In this document: one piece after another, positions 25,737 to 33,793 of the stretch
How positions within the stretch are numbered: position 1 is the stretch's first letter
Layout of the letters: every line of letters begins with the position of its first letter
From: CAZZIQ01 sp964654355
Lineage (GTDB): Bacteria > Pseudomonadota > Gammaproteobacteria > GCF-002020875
NCBI GenBank assembly: GCA_964654355.1
Contig: CAZZIQ010000001.1
Location: forward strand, 1 to 58,823
Length of the DNA stretch: 58,823 nucleotides
Direction of reading: 5' to 3'
The notes under the pieces: generated by a model
Seen by the model: only the letters and a program-made list of their open reading frames with translations
Database searches by the model: none
What the model was told of the DNA's origin: nothing
Position numbers and translations under genes: made by a program

Positions 25737-28112
25737 CTAAGTCTTGCTCAGCCGTAACCATGTCGACAGTACGCTGTCGGGGTTCAGAGACAGGCTATCA
25801 ATGCCTTGTTGCATCAGCCATGCGGCAAGCTCGGGGTGATCCGAGGGCGCCTGCCCACATATGCCGACATATTTTCCGGCTTTTTTGCAAGCGGCAATGG
25901 CTTCTGCGAGTAGTTTCATTACGGCTGGGTCGCGCTCATCAAAGCGATGAGCAACCAAGCCTGAATCACGGTCGACACCGAGCGTAAGCTGGGTCAAGTC
26001 ATTGGATCCAATCGAGAAACCATCGAAATGCTCGAGGAATTGTTCTGCGAGCAAAACATTCGCAGGAATCTCGCACATCATGATGATCTTTACGCCTTCG
26101 CTGCGACGTAAGCCGTTGTCTGCAAGTAGCGCAACGACTTCGCGTGCCTCATCCAGCGTCCGTACGAACGGCACCATGACTTGCACGTTGTCGAGCCCCA
26201 TGTCTTCGCGTACTGCCTTGAGCGCCTGACACTCAAGCGCAAACGAGCCAGCAAAGTCTTTGGATAAATAGCGACTGGCGCCACGGAAACCGAGCATGGG
26301 ATTTTCTTCGGTAGGCTCGAAATTTTTCCCTCCAATGAGATGCGCATATTCATTAGATTTGAAATCCGAAAGGCGCACGATGACAGGATGCGGGGCAAAA
26401 GCAGCGGCGAGACTGCTAATGCCTTCGCGCAATTTCTCAACAAAGAATTCCGCCGGTGTGGCATAGCCACGGGTGCGCTCATCAATCGCGCTCTGCACAT
26501 CTTCCGAAATCGCATCTGGCTCGAGTAATGCGCGTGGATGAATGCCAATGCTGTTGCTGATGATGAACTCAAGTCGTGCGAGCCCGATTCCGCGATGAGG
26601 TAGCCGAGCGAAATCGAAGGCGCGCTCGGGGTTGCCAACATTCATCATGATCCGAACCCCCGGCTCGGGGAGGTCGCCGATATCCGTTTCAATGTGTTGG
26701 AAGGCGAGTTTTCCAGCGTAGACGCGACCGGTTTCGCCTTCGGCACAGGAAACGGTCACCGTCTGGTCGTCTTCAAGACGATCGGTGGCGTCACCGCAGC
26801 CAACAATGGCCGGAATGCCCAGTTCGCGAGCGATGATTGCGGCATGGCAAGTGCGTCCACCACGGTTGGTGACGATGGCGGAGGCTTTTTTCATCACCGG
26901 TTCCCAGTCAGGATCGGTCATGTCGGTCACGAGCACATCGCCGGCCTGCACGCGTTGCATCTCACGCACGCTGGGAATGATGCGTACTGGACCTTGACCA
27001 ATACGTCCACCAATGGCGCGCCCTTCGACCAGAACTGCTCCTTCTTCTTCGAGTCTGTATTCTTCGATACAGAGTGCGGATTCCCGACTTCGCACGGTTT
27101 CGGGGCGCGCTTGCACGATATATAGCGCGCCGGTGTTGCCATCTTTCGCCCATTCAATATCCATGGGCTTCTGGTAATGCTGTTCGATGGCGATCGCCAT
27201 TTCCGCCAAACGGCTTGCTTCGGCTTCGTCGACACAAAAGCGCTGTTGCTCAGCCTTGGTAGTCTCAATGACTTCTACTGGCGAGCCGCCGTCGCGGTTA
27301 TCTCGATAGATCATGCGCAGTTTCTTGCTACCGAGTGTTTTACGTAGCAGAGCTCGCTTGTGCGAATGTACCGCTGGTTTGTAGATTAAGAACTCATCGG
27401 GATTGACCTGGCCTTGGACGATGGTTTCACCGAGCCCCCAGGCTCCTGTGATCAACACGGCGTCGCGAAAGCCTGATTCGGTATCGAGGGTGAAAATGAC
27501 GCCGCTTGCGCCGAGGTCACTGCGGACCATTTGTTGCACGCCAGCGGAAAGCGCAACGCTGTGATGATCAAAGCCTTGATGAACACGGTAGGCGATGGCG
27601 CGATCGTTATAGAGTGAGGCAAAGACATGTCGAATGCGTTCCAGTACCGCATCAATGCCGCGCACATTTAGATACGTTTCTTGTTGGCCGGCAAAGGATG
27701 CATCGGGCAGATCTTCTGCCGTCGCAGATGAGCGCACGGCACAGGACAAGCTGCCAGCGCTAATAGTTTCAAGGCGTTGGTGCGCATCGCGAATGGCTTG
27801 TTCAAGTTCGGCAGGCAGCGTTGCTTGTGCAACCCAGCTACGGATCTCAAGCCCAGTCTGTTCGAGCGCGGCGAGGTCTTCGATGTCGAGCGCATCAAGC
27901 TCTTGTTGAATTCGTGTCGTAAGCTGGTTGTGTTCGAGGAAAGCGCGAAACGCATGTGCAGTTGTTGCATAACCAAGGGGGACCTGGACGCCGAGTGGAG
28001 CCAGGTGCTGGATCATCTCGCCGAGCGAAGCGTTCTTACCGCCCACAATCTCAACGTCCTGCATGCCTGCATGCGCGAGATCGATCACCCATTCCTTTGC
28101 ATGTTGTTCCAT
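25737..28112 (-). CDS. ppsA: Phosphoenolpyruvate synthase
   Basis: PpsA converts pyruvate and ATP to phosphoenolpyruvate, AMP and phosphate, the entry step of gluconeogenesis from pyruvate. The product aligns with E. coli PpsA end to end: the ATP-grasp domain begins with VGGKNASLGEM, the phosphohistidine domain has GGRTCHAAIIARELGIPA, and the PEP-binding barrel has MIPFVRT-like and GSNDLTQLTLGVDRDSG blocks. The open frame begins at 28211, but I chose 28112 because GAGGACGGG lies directly upstream and the 791-aa product then matches the family. It is divergent from its regulator ppsR. Confidence 0.95.
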   Translation of the reverse strand: MEQHAKEWVIDLAHAGMQDVEIVGGKNASLGEMIQHLAPLGVQVPLGYATTAHAFRAFLEHNQLTTRIQQELDALDIEDLAALEQTGLEIRSWVAQATLPAELEQAIRDAHQRLETISAGSLSCAVRSSATAEDLPDASFAGQQETYLNVRGIDAVLERIRHVFASLYNDRAIAYRVHQGFDHHSVALSAGVQQMVRSDLGASGVIFTLDTESGFRDAVLITGAWGLGETIVQGQVNPDEFLIYKPAVHSHKRALLRKTLGSKKLRMIYRDNRDGGSPVEVIETTKAEQQRFCVDEAEASRLAEMAIAIEQHYQKPMDIEWAKDGNTGALYIVQARPETVRSRESALCIEEYRLEEEGAVLVEGRAIGGRIGQGPVRIIPSVREMQRVQAGDVLVTDMTDPDWEPVMKKASAIVTNRGGRTCHAAIIARELGIPAIVGCGDATDRLEDDQTVTVSCAEGETGRVYAGKLAFQHIETDIGDLPEPGVRIMMNVGNPERAFDFARLPHRGIGLARLEFIISNSIGIHPRALLEPDAISEDVQSAIDERTRGYATPAEFFVEKLREGISSLAAAFAPHPVIVRLSDFKSNEYAHLIGGKNFEPTEENPMLGFRGASRYLSKDFAGSFALECQALKAVREDMGLDNVQVMVPFVRTLDEAREVVALLADNGLRRSEGVKIIMMCEIPANVLLAEQFLEHFDGFSIGSNDLTQLTLGVDRDSGLVAHRFDERDPAVMKLLAEAIAACKKAGKYVGICGQAPSDHPELAAWLMQQGIDSLSLNPDSVLSTWLRLSKT

Positions 28113-28260
28113 CCCGTCCTCGTGTGTTTGGTTTCTTGTTGTAACGACGCCGGTTTGCGGTTCGGCAGGGACTGGTTGATCATCCTGCAAACGGGATGAC
28201 ATTTCTACCATGCGGTGATTTACCGTTTCTCCTTTTTTATTTGTACTCAGGGCCTTCGCT
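28113..28260. promoter_or_regulatory. Divergent ppsA/ppsR intergenic region
   Basis: This 148-base gap must carry both promoters. A short inverted repeat CATCC/GGATG (28181-28185 with 28194-28198) and an A-rich tract with GGAGA on the ppsA strand are visible. No Cra-type operator was recognised. Promoter boxes could not be placed reliably. Confidence 0.35.
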
Positions 28261-29070
28261 ATGACTAAGCGCGCGGTTTATTTTGTTTCGGATGGCACGG
28301 GCTTCACGGCGCGTGCGATGGGGCGCAGCCTGCTGAGTCAATTCTCGATCGAGTGGGAAGGGCATTTGCTGCCAGATTGTGCCGAGTCAGGGGTGTTGGA
28401 GAACTGCATCGCGAACTTCGCCAGCAATCCAAGTCAAGAGCTCCCAATTGTGTTCGCCACCCTAATTGATCCGGCGGCATTGCAGCGTCTACGCGAGGCC
28501 AATTGCATCCTGATCGACCTCATGGCGCAGCCCTTGCAGGAGCTTTCGACAGCATTGCATCTGAACCGGCAGGCGCGGCGTGGGCATACCCATGGAATGG
28601 AGAACCTCGCCAACTACGATGAGCGGATGGATGCGGTGCAGTTTGCGCTCAATCTGGATGATGGCATGCGTCCTGATCGTTACGAGCAGGCCGACCTCGT
28701 GCTGACTGGGGTTTCTCGTGTTGGTAAAACGCCAACAGCCATGTACCTGGCGATTCAGTTTGGCTTGCGAGTGGCGAATGATCCATTGATCCCGGAGGAT
28801 CTCGAGAGCGAGCGCTTACCGGAACGCTTGTTGCGGGTGCGAGAACGCGTTGTTGGGCTTACGATTGAGCCGCAGCGATTACAGGCGGTGCGCCAAGCGC
28901 GTCGCCCGGATAGTTCGTATGCGGCGTTGGAGACCTGTCAAAAAGAATTGCGTGCCGCAACGACGCAGTTCCAGCACGCTGGGATTCCGGTGTTTGACAC
29001 CAGCCGCCACTCGATTGAGGAGTTGGCGGCAGCCATCTTGCACGTGCGCGACCCGCGTGGGGTCATTTAA
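28261..29070 (+). CDS. ppsR: Phosphoenolpyruvate synthase regulatory protein (PSRP, DUF299)
   Basis: PSRP is a bifunctional serine/threonine kinase and phosphotransferase that inactivates PpsA by ADP-dependent phosphorylation of a Thr next to the catalytic His and reactivates it by phosphorolysis. The 269-aa protein has the VSDGTGFTARAMGRSLLSQF start and the P-loop-like GVSRVGKTPTAMYLAIQFG motif (about 150-168). RPDSSYAALETCQKEL and the DTSRHSIEELAAAIL end also match the family. The divergent pairing with ppsA supports the assignment. Confidence 0.95.
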   Translation: MTKRAVYFVSDGTGFTARAMGRSLLSQFSIEWEGHLLPDCAESGVLENCIANFASNPSQELPIVFATLIDPAALQRLREANCILIDLMAQPLQELSTALHLNRQARRGHTHGMENLANYDERMDAVQFALNLDDGMRPDRYEQADLVLTGVSRVGKTPTAMYLAIQFGLRVANDPLIPEDLESERLPERLLRVRERVVGLTIEPQRLQAVRQARRPDSSYAALETCQKELRAATTQFQHAGIPVFDTSRHSIEELAAAILHVRDPRGVI

Positions 29071-29075
29071 CGCGG

Positions 29076-30158
29076 CTACTTAATCCGCTCGACCTTGTCC
29101 GCCTGTGGGTCTGGCAGCGTGTAAGGCAGGCTGCCGACCTGTACGGGAATCGAGTGCGCATCGTCAAAGAAGATATCGCCACGCTCCGCCGCGGCGATTT
29201 CCAATACAGCAAGACCTTCCCATTCGTCATCGCCGTTGCGTTGCGCATCTACGATCTTGCCGGCGCCTTGTCCAGATTTACTGCCAGGCGAGTGCAGATC
29301 CATGCCCGGTAAAACCAGGTCATCGGTTTTAAAGAGGATAGGAAACATGCGCCGCTTCAGGGTGCCTAGGTATTGCATGCGGGCGACCACTTCTTGGCCG
29401 GGGTAACAACCCTTGGTGAAGCTGACGCCATTGAGTACTTCAAAGTTGAGCATTTGTGGCACGAACGCCTCTTGGGTTTCGCCACGCACCTGCGGTACGC
29501 CCGCGCGGATCTTGAGTAGGCGCCAAGCAAATGCGCCGACGGGGCGAGCTTGAACTTGCAGCTGGGTCCAGAGCTTTTGGGCATGGTCTGGATTGCAGAG
29601 AATCAAAAAGCGCGGCCGCTCACCAGAAAGGCGGATGATGCTGTAGTTGGGCTGCGTGACACAGGCATCGACCTCGCTTGGGATCTCATCGACCACACTG
29701 GCGAGTAGTTGATCGGCGCGGTTACCCGCCAATCCGAACTGCACCCAAGCGTCGCTATCATCCTCAACGGTTACCTTCGCACGTAGAACGAACATGCGTA
29801 GTCGCTTGAGCGTGCTTTCTGCCAGTTCCATCGGAAGGTGGAGGTAATAACGGTCGCCACGCTGAACGATGCGCATCGTGGCGAGGACGCGACCTTTGGC
29901 GCTGCACCACGCACTCCGCTGGCTATGCGTTTCGCTTACAGCGTGGATGTCATTGGTGAACTGACCCTGGAGGAAGCTTGCGGCCTCAGTGTCATGTACG
30001 CTGATCAGGGCGTTATGAGAGAGGTCGGCGATCACGAGGCCGTTGCGGACGAGATGAAGCTCATCCTGTGGCGCGCCGTAGTCGCGGACTCGGTAGGGCA
30101 CGGCCGTATCAAACTCTGCGCCAACATCTTGCAGAAAGGCTTTCCAGTCTTCACGCAT
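29076..30158 (-). CDS. ygfZ: Folate-binding tRNA/Fe-S cluster repair protein YgfZ
   Basis: YgfZ is a GcvT-like tetrahydrofolate-binding protein needed for full activity of several Fe-S enzymes. The 360-aa product contains the diagnostic KGCYPGQEVVARMQYLG motif with the conserved Cys, and the N-terminal segment LIADLSHNALISVHDTEAASFLQGQFTNDI typical of the family. It is divergent from the succinate dehydrogenase operon and convergent with ppsR (six-base gap). Association with sdh fits a role in Fe-S enzyme maintenance. Confidence 0.93.
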   Translation of the reverse strand: MREDWKAFLQDVGAEFDTAVPYRVRDYGAPQDELHLVRNGLVIADLSHNALISVHDTEAASFLQGQFTNDIHAVSETHSQRSAWCSAKGRVLATMRIVQRGDRYYLHLPMELAESTLKRLRMFVLRAKVTVEDDSDAWVQFGLAGNRADQLLASVVDEIPSEVDACVTQPNYSIIRLSGERPRFLILCNPDHAQKLWTQLQVQARPVGAFAWRLLKIRAGVPQVRGETQEAFVPQMLNFEVLNGVSFTKGCYPGQEVVARMQYLGTLKRRMFPILFKTDDLVLPGMDLHSPGSKSGQGAGKIVDAQRNGDDEWEGLAVLEIAAAERGDIFFDDAHSIPVQVGSLPYTLPDPQADKVERIK

Positions 30159-30264
30159 GGGAGATTCTCGGTAGAAAGTGGCTGTAAGGGAGTGTCTCCA
30201 GTCTGGGGTTCTTGCAGCAGAATCTCAAGCCCATCAGTCGTTTCAGATTCGCCCTACAGGATGC

Positions 30265-30293
30265 TTGAGCGGCGTGTGGTGACGATCTATGCT
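30265..30293 (+). promoter_or_regulatory. Sigma-70-type promoter of the sdh operon
   Basis: TTGAGC (30265-30270) and TATGCT (30288-30293) are exactly 17 bases apart. A transcript would begin near 30300, which places the chosen sdhC ATG about 24 bases into the message and excludes the longer upstream reading. Confidence 0.7.
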
Positions 30294-30323
30294 TGTGCAG
30301 TGGCAACCTCGACACATTCCTCC

Positions 30324-30686
30324 ATGAAATCTGCAAAAGCGCCTTTGTATTTGCAGCTCTGGCGAATGCGTTTCCCGTCGACCGCGATTGCTTCCATTCT
30401 CCATCGTATTTCTGGGGTCATCCTGTTTCTAACCCTACCTTTGCTCGCGCTGTTGGTCAGTGACCTTCTGGTGGGTGAAAGCATGGCTGCTTGGGCGACC
30501 CCGATGTGGCAGGCCCTGTGGCTGCTGCTGATTTGGGCGTGGACGCATCACATGGTTGCGGGCATTCGCTTGTTACTTGCTGACTTCCATTGGGCAATGG
30601 GTGCAGCGGCTGCGCGTATGAGTGCTTGGCTGGTGATCTTCATCTCACCGCTGATTGCGTTTGGGCTGTGGGTGGGGTTGTTCTGA
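30324..30686 (+). CDS. sdhC: Succinate dehydrogenase cytochrome b556 subunit
   Basis: SdhC is one of two membrane anchors of complex II and helps bind heme b and ubiquinone. From ATG 30324 the product is 120 aa with three hydrophobic helices. SILHRISGVILF carries the quinone-site Ser/Arg region, and THHMVAGIRLLLAD carries the heme-ligand His. The open frame extends to 29838 across ygfZ on the other strand and is not credible. No strong Shine-Dalgarno site is seen before the ATG. It is coupled to sdhD by a one-base overlap. Confidence 0.88.
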   Translation: MKSAKAPLYLQLWRMRFPSTAIASILHRISGVILFLTLPLLALLVSDLLVGESMAAWATPMWQALWLLLIWAWTHHMVAGIRLLLADFHWAMGAAAARMSAWLVIFISPLIAFGLWVGLF

Positions 30687-31009
30687 TGCGCTTATTTAGT
30701 GGCTTGCGCGCTTGGTTGTTGCAGCGCATCAGCGCCGTCTTCTTCTTGCTATTTGGCGCTTACCTTGCATCGAGCCTGCCTTGGCAGCAAGCGAGCGCCG
30801 CGTGGGTGGCGTGGTTCACCCCGAGTCATCGTTTGTTGGTTGTGGCGGCTGTGTGGTTCATTCTTGGGCATGCTTGGGTCGGCCTGCGTAATGTGTTGAT
30901 GGATTATATTCATGCGCCTGCGCTGCGACTGACGCTGATGCTAGGGGTGGCTTCGGTGCTGCTGATACAAGCCTTTTGGTGGGTGCAACTCATGGGAATC
31001 CCCGCATGA
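30686..31009 (+). CDS. sdhD: Succinate dehydrogenase membrane anchor subunit
   Basis: SdhD is the second small membrane subunit of complex II. The 107-aa product has three hydrophobic helices and the HAWVGLRNVLMDYIH segment, which carries the heme-binding His and the quinone-site Asp-Tyr pair. The start shares one base with the sdhC stop (TGATG) and the stop overlaps the sdhA start by ATGA, indicating tight translational coupling for 1:1 subunit supply. Confidence 0.88.
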   Translation: MRLFSGLRAWLLQRISAVFFLLFGAYLASSLPWQQASAAWVAWFTPSHRLLVVAAVWFILGHAWVGLRNVLMDYIHAPALRLTLMLGVASVLLIQAFWWVQLMGIPA

Positions 31010-32778
31010 ACGCAGCCGCTGTAGAAATTCGTCAGTTTGATGCGCTGATCCTTGGTGCGGGTGGTGCGGGCTTGCGCGCAGCCCTGCGCTTGGCCGAGAC
31101 AGGTGCGCGAGTCGCAGTGGTGTCCAAGGTGTATCCGACGCGTTCGCATACGGTTGCAGCACAGGGCGGCATCAATGCGGCCTTAGCCAATGTAACACCT
31201 GATCACTGGCACTGGCATTTCTATGACACGGTCAAGGGCAGTGACTGGCTCGGCGATCAAGACGCGATTGAATACATGTGCCGTCAAGCTTCGCGCTTGG
31301 TGATTGAACTTGAGCATGCCGGTGTGCCCTTTTCACGTTTGGATGATGGGCGGATTTATCAGCGTGCGTTCGGCGGGCAAACCCAGAACTTTGGTGGTGA
31401 ACAGGCGGCGCGCACGTGTGCGGCGGCGGATCGCACGGGTCATGCCATCCTGCATACCTTGTATCAGCAGAACCTCAAAGCACGAACGTTCTTTTTTGAT
31501 GAAGTGTTTGCGCTGGACCTGCTTACCAATGAGCGGGGGCATGTGCAGGGCGCTAGCGTATTGTCGTTACAAACCGGGGAGCCCATGTTGTTGCAGGCAC
31601 GCACAACACTGTTGGCAACCGGTGGCGTTGGTCAGATGTACCGTACCAATACCAACGCGCGCATCAACACCGGTGACGGTATGGCGATGGCATTGCGTGC
31701 GGGTATTCCGTTGCAAGACATGGAATTTATCCAATTCCATCCCACCGGCGTTGCCGGTAAGGGCATGTTGCTTTCTGAGAGCGCGCGCGGGGAAGGTGGA
31801 TATTTGATGAACAGCGAAGGTGAGCGCTTCATGGAGCGTTATGCGCCGAAAGCTAAAGACCTTGCCAGTCGTGATGTGGTCAGTCGTGCGATTTATCAAG
31901 AGATCGCAGCAGGGCGGGGTTGCGGCCCAGACAAGGATCACGTCCTACTTAAGGTTGATCACTTGGGTGAAAAAGTAGTGGCCTCCCGGCTGCCCGCCAT
32001 TCGCGAAAGCGCAAAGATTTTTGCTGGGGTAGATATGGCCAAGGCGCCCGTGCCAGTTTTCCCGACGGCGCACTACACCATGGGAGGCATCCCCACGAAC
32101 TATCGAGGTCAAGTCGTAGTTCCTGCAGGTCATGGTGAAGAGCCGGTTCCGGGGTTGTATGCCGTGGGCGAGTGTGCCTGTGTCTCTGTCCATGGTGCAA
32201 ATCGTTTGGGTGGAAACTCTTTGTTGGATTTGATTGTGTTTGGTCATGCCGCGGGCGAAGAAATGGCTGAGGCCTTGCGTGAGAGTGATCCGGCACAGCC
32301 GCTTACTGACGGGGCCCGTGAGCAGGGTTTGCGTCGTTATCAGCGTTGGGCGGAGACAAGTGAAGGAGGCGAGTCTATTCCGCAATTGCGTGCCGAATTG
32401 CAGCGCACCATGGAAAAACATTGTGGTGTCTATCGCGACGCGGAAACCTTGCAGGCTGGGATTGAAGCCGTGCAGGCTTTGCGTGCGCGTTACGATCAAG
32501 CGCGCCTTGAAGATGATTCCAAGGTATTCAATACCGCGCGGATCGAAGCGCTGGAATTAGGCAACCTCTTGGATTGTGCCTTGGCGACGATTCATTCGGC
32601 GGCTGCGCGGACGGAGAGTCGCGGCGCGCATAGTCGGGTGGATTATCCAGAGCGCGATGATCGCAACTGGCTGCGTCATACTCAGTTCTTTCTCAAAGAT
32701 GCGAAGGTCGAGAGCAAGCCGGTGCGGTTGCGCCCCTTGAGCGTGGAATCAGTGCCGCCACAGGAGCGCGTGTACTGA
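31006..32778 (+). CDS. sdhA: Succinate dehydrogenase flavoprotein subunit
   Basis: SdhA oxidises succinate to fumarate using covalent FAD. The 590-aa protein has the Rossmann motif LILGAGGAGLRAAL, the covalent FAD His at about 48 in SHTVAAQGG, QFHPTG, and the catalytic Arg region in RGCGPDKDHV-like context. HYTMGGIPTNYRG and GANRLGGNSLLDLIVFG follow. ATG 31006 overlaps sdhD, with GGGAA before it. All family blocks are present. Confidence 0.97.
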   Translation: MNAAAVEIRQFDALILGAGGAGLRAALRLAETGARVAVVSKVYPTRSHTVAAQGGINAALANVTPDHWHWHFYDTVKGSDWLGDQDAIEYMCRQASRLVIELEHAGVPFSRLDDGRIYQRAFGGQTQNFGGEQAARTCAAADRTGHAILHTLYQQNLKARTFFFDEVFALDLLTNERGHVQGASVLSLQTGEPMLLQARTTLLATGGVGQMYRTNTNARINTGDGMAMALRAGIPLQDMEFIQFHPTGVAGKGMLLSESARGEGGYLMNSEGERFMERYAPKAKDLASRDVVSRAIYQEIAAGRGCGPDKDHVLLKVDHLGEKVVASRLPAIRESAKIFAGVDMAKAPVPVFPTAHYTMGGIPTNYRGQVVVPAGHGEEPVPGLYAVGECACVSVHGANRLGGNSLLDLIVFGHAAGEEMAEALRESDPAQPLTDGAREQGLRRYQRWAETSEGGESIPQLRAELQRTMEKHCGVYRDAETLQAGIEAVQALRARYDQARLEDDSKVFNTARIEALELGNLLDCALATIHSAAARTESRGAHSRVDYPERDDRNWLRHTQFFLKDAKVESKPVRLRPLSVESVPPQERVY

Positions 32779-33491
32779 TGGCTGCGGAACTCACGCTCGA
32801 GGTGTATCGCTATTTGCCAGAGCAGGACGCTGCGCCGCGCATGCAGGCCTTTACGATCCCATCCGCAGTCGTGCGGAACGACTGGATGGTGCGAGATGCC
32901 TTGATCTGGGTTCAGGAACATCTGGATTCGACCTTGGCGTTTCGTCATTCCTGCGGTGAGGGTGTGTGTGGCTCAGATGGGTTGCATATCAATGGCCGCA
33001 ATCAATTGGCTTGCATTACCCGAATTGCTGAACTGAAGTCTCCGATTAGTATTCGTCCGCTCCCCGGCATGCCGGTGGTGCGTGACTTGGTGGTGAACAT
33101 GGATGGTTTCTGGGCAGGGTATCGTGAGGTGGAACCGTGGTTGCAAAGCTCCCATCCGCAAACCGAGCGTGAGCAGCGCCAGAGCCCCGAACAGCGCGAA
33201 GCGCTCGACGGTCTGTATGAATGCATTTTGTGTGGCTGTTGTACCGCAGCCTGTCCGTCCTGGTGGTGGAATCCAGATCAATACCCGGGTCCGGCAGCCC
33301 TACTAGCAGCAACACGGTTTGTCGCAGACTCGCGCGATGATCGAGCTATGGAGCGTTTGGATGCACTGGATGATCCAATGAAACTGTTTCGTTGCCACTC
33401 GATCATGTCCTGTACGCAAGTCTGTCCAAAGGGTCTCAATCCAGCGCGTGCGATTGGAGAGCTGCGCAGTCGTTTGCTTAAGGGCAAGTGA
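32778..33491 (+). CDS. sdhB: Succinate dehydrogenase iron-sulfur subunit
   Basis: SdhB carries electrons from FAD to quinone through three Fe-S clusters. In the 237-aa product the 2Fe-2S ligands lie in SCGEGVCGSDG plus a following Cys (about 57-77). The 4Fe-4S and 3Fe-4S ligands lie in CILCGCCTAACPSWWWNP and CHSIMSCTQVCPKGLNPARA. All cysteines match E. coli SdhB. It shares one base with sdhA and overlaps sdhE. Confidence 0.97.
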   Translation: MAAELTLEVYRYLPEQDAAPRMQAFTIPSAVVRNDWMVRDALIWVQEHLDSTLAFRHSCGEGVCGSDGLHINGRNQLACITRIAELKSPISIRPLPGMPVVRDLVVNMDGFWAGYREVEPWLQSSHPQTEREQRQSPEQREALDGLYECILCGCCTAACPSWWWNPDQYPGPAALLAATRFVADSRDDRAMERLDALDDPMKLFRCHSIMSCTQVCPKGLNPARAIGELRSRLLKGK

Positions 33492-33784
33492 ATTCCTTCA
33501 GTTCGATGGTCCGAGCGATGCCCATGGATGCTGCAACATCACGTGCTTTGGCTTGGCAATGTCGGCGCGGATTATTGGAGCTTGATCTCTTGTTCGAGCA
33601 AGTTCGTGAACAGCTTGAGCAACTCTCAGATCTGGAACAAATGCATGTTCTGAAGGCGCTTGGGTGCTTATTGCCACAGGCGGATCTCGATTTGCAGGCG
33701 TGGCTGATTCAGGGTGAAGCAGTCAGCGATGAAGACTTGCGTGAGCCGGTGCAGCGGTTGCGCAGTCTGCTGGGGATTGTCTAG
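33488..33784 (+). CDS. sdhE: FAD assembly factor SdhE
   Basis: SdhE promotes covalent FAD attachment to SdhA. The 98-aa helical protein has the ALAWQCRRGLLELDLLF signature with the essential RGxxE. The GTG at 33488 overlaps the sdhB stop and has AGGG very close by; ATG 33506 or 33521 are alternative starts, so the first ten or so residues are uncertain. Placement at the end of sdhCDAB fits its function. Confidence 0.9.
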   Translation: MNSFSSMVRAMPMDAATSRALAWQCRRGLLELDLLFEQVREQLEQLSDLEQMHVLKALGCLLPQADLDLQAWLIQGEAVSDEDLREPVQRLRSLLGIV

Positions 33785-33793
33785 TGCGCTTTT

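Noticed and set aside
28113..28260. Cra/FruR operator controlling ppsA
   Set aside because: No TGAAxCGxTTCA-like sequence was found in the divergent gap.
29838..30323. Long 5' extension of the sdhC reading frame (162 extra codons)
   Set aside because: It runs antisense through ygfZ, has no ribosome site, and a good promoter lies inside it just before the chosen ATG.
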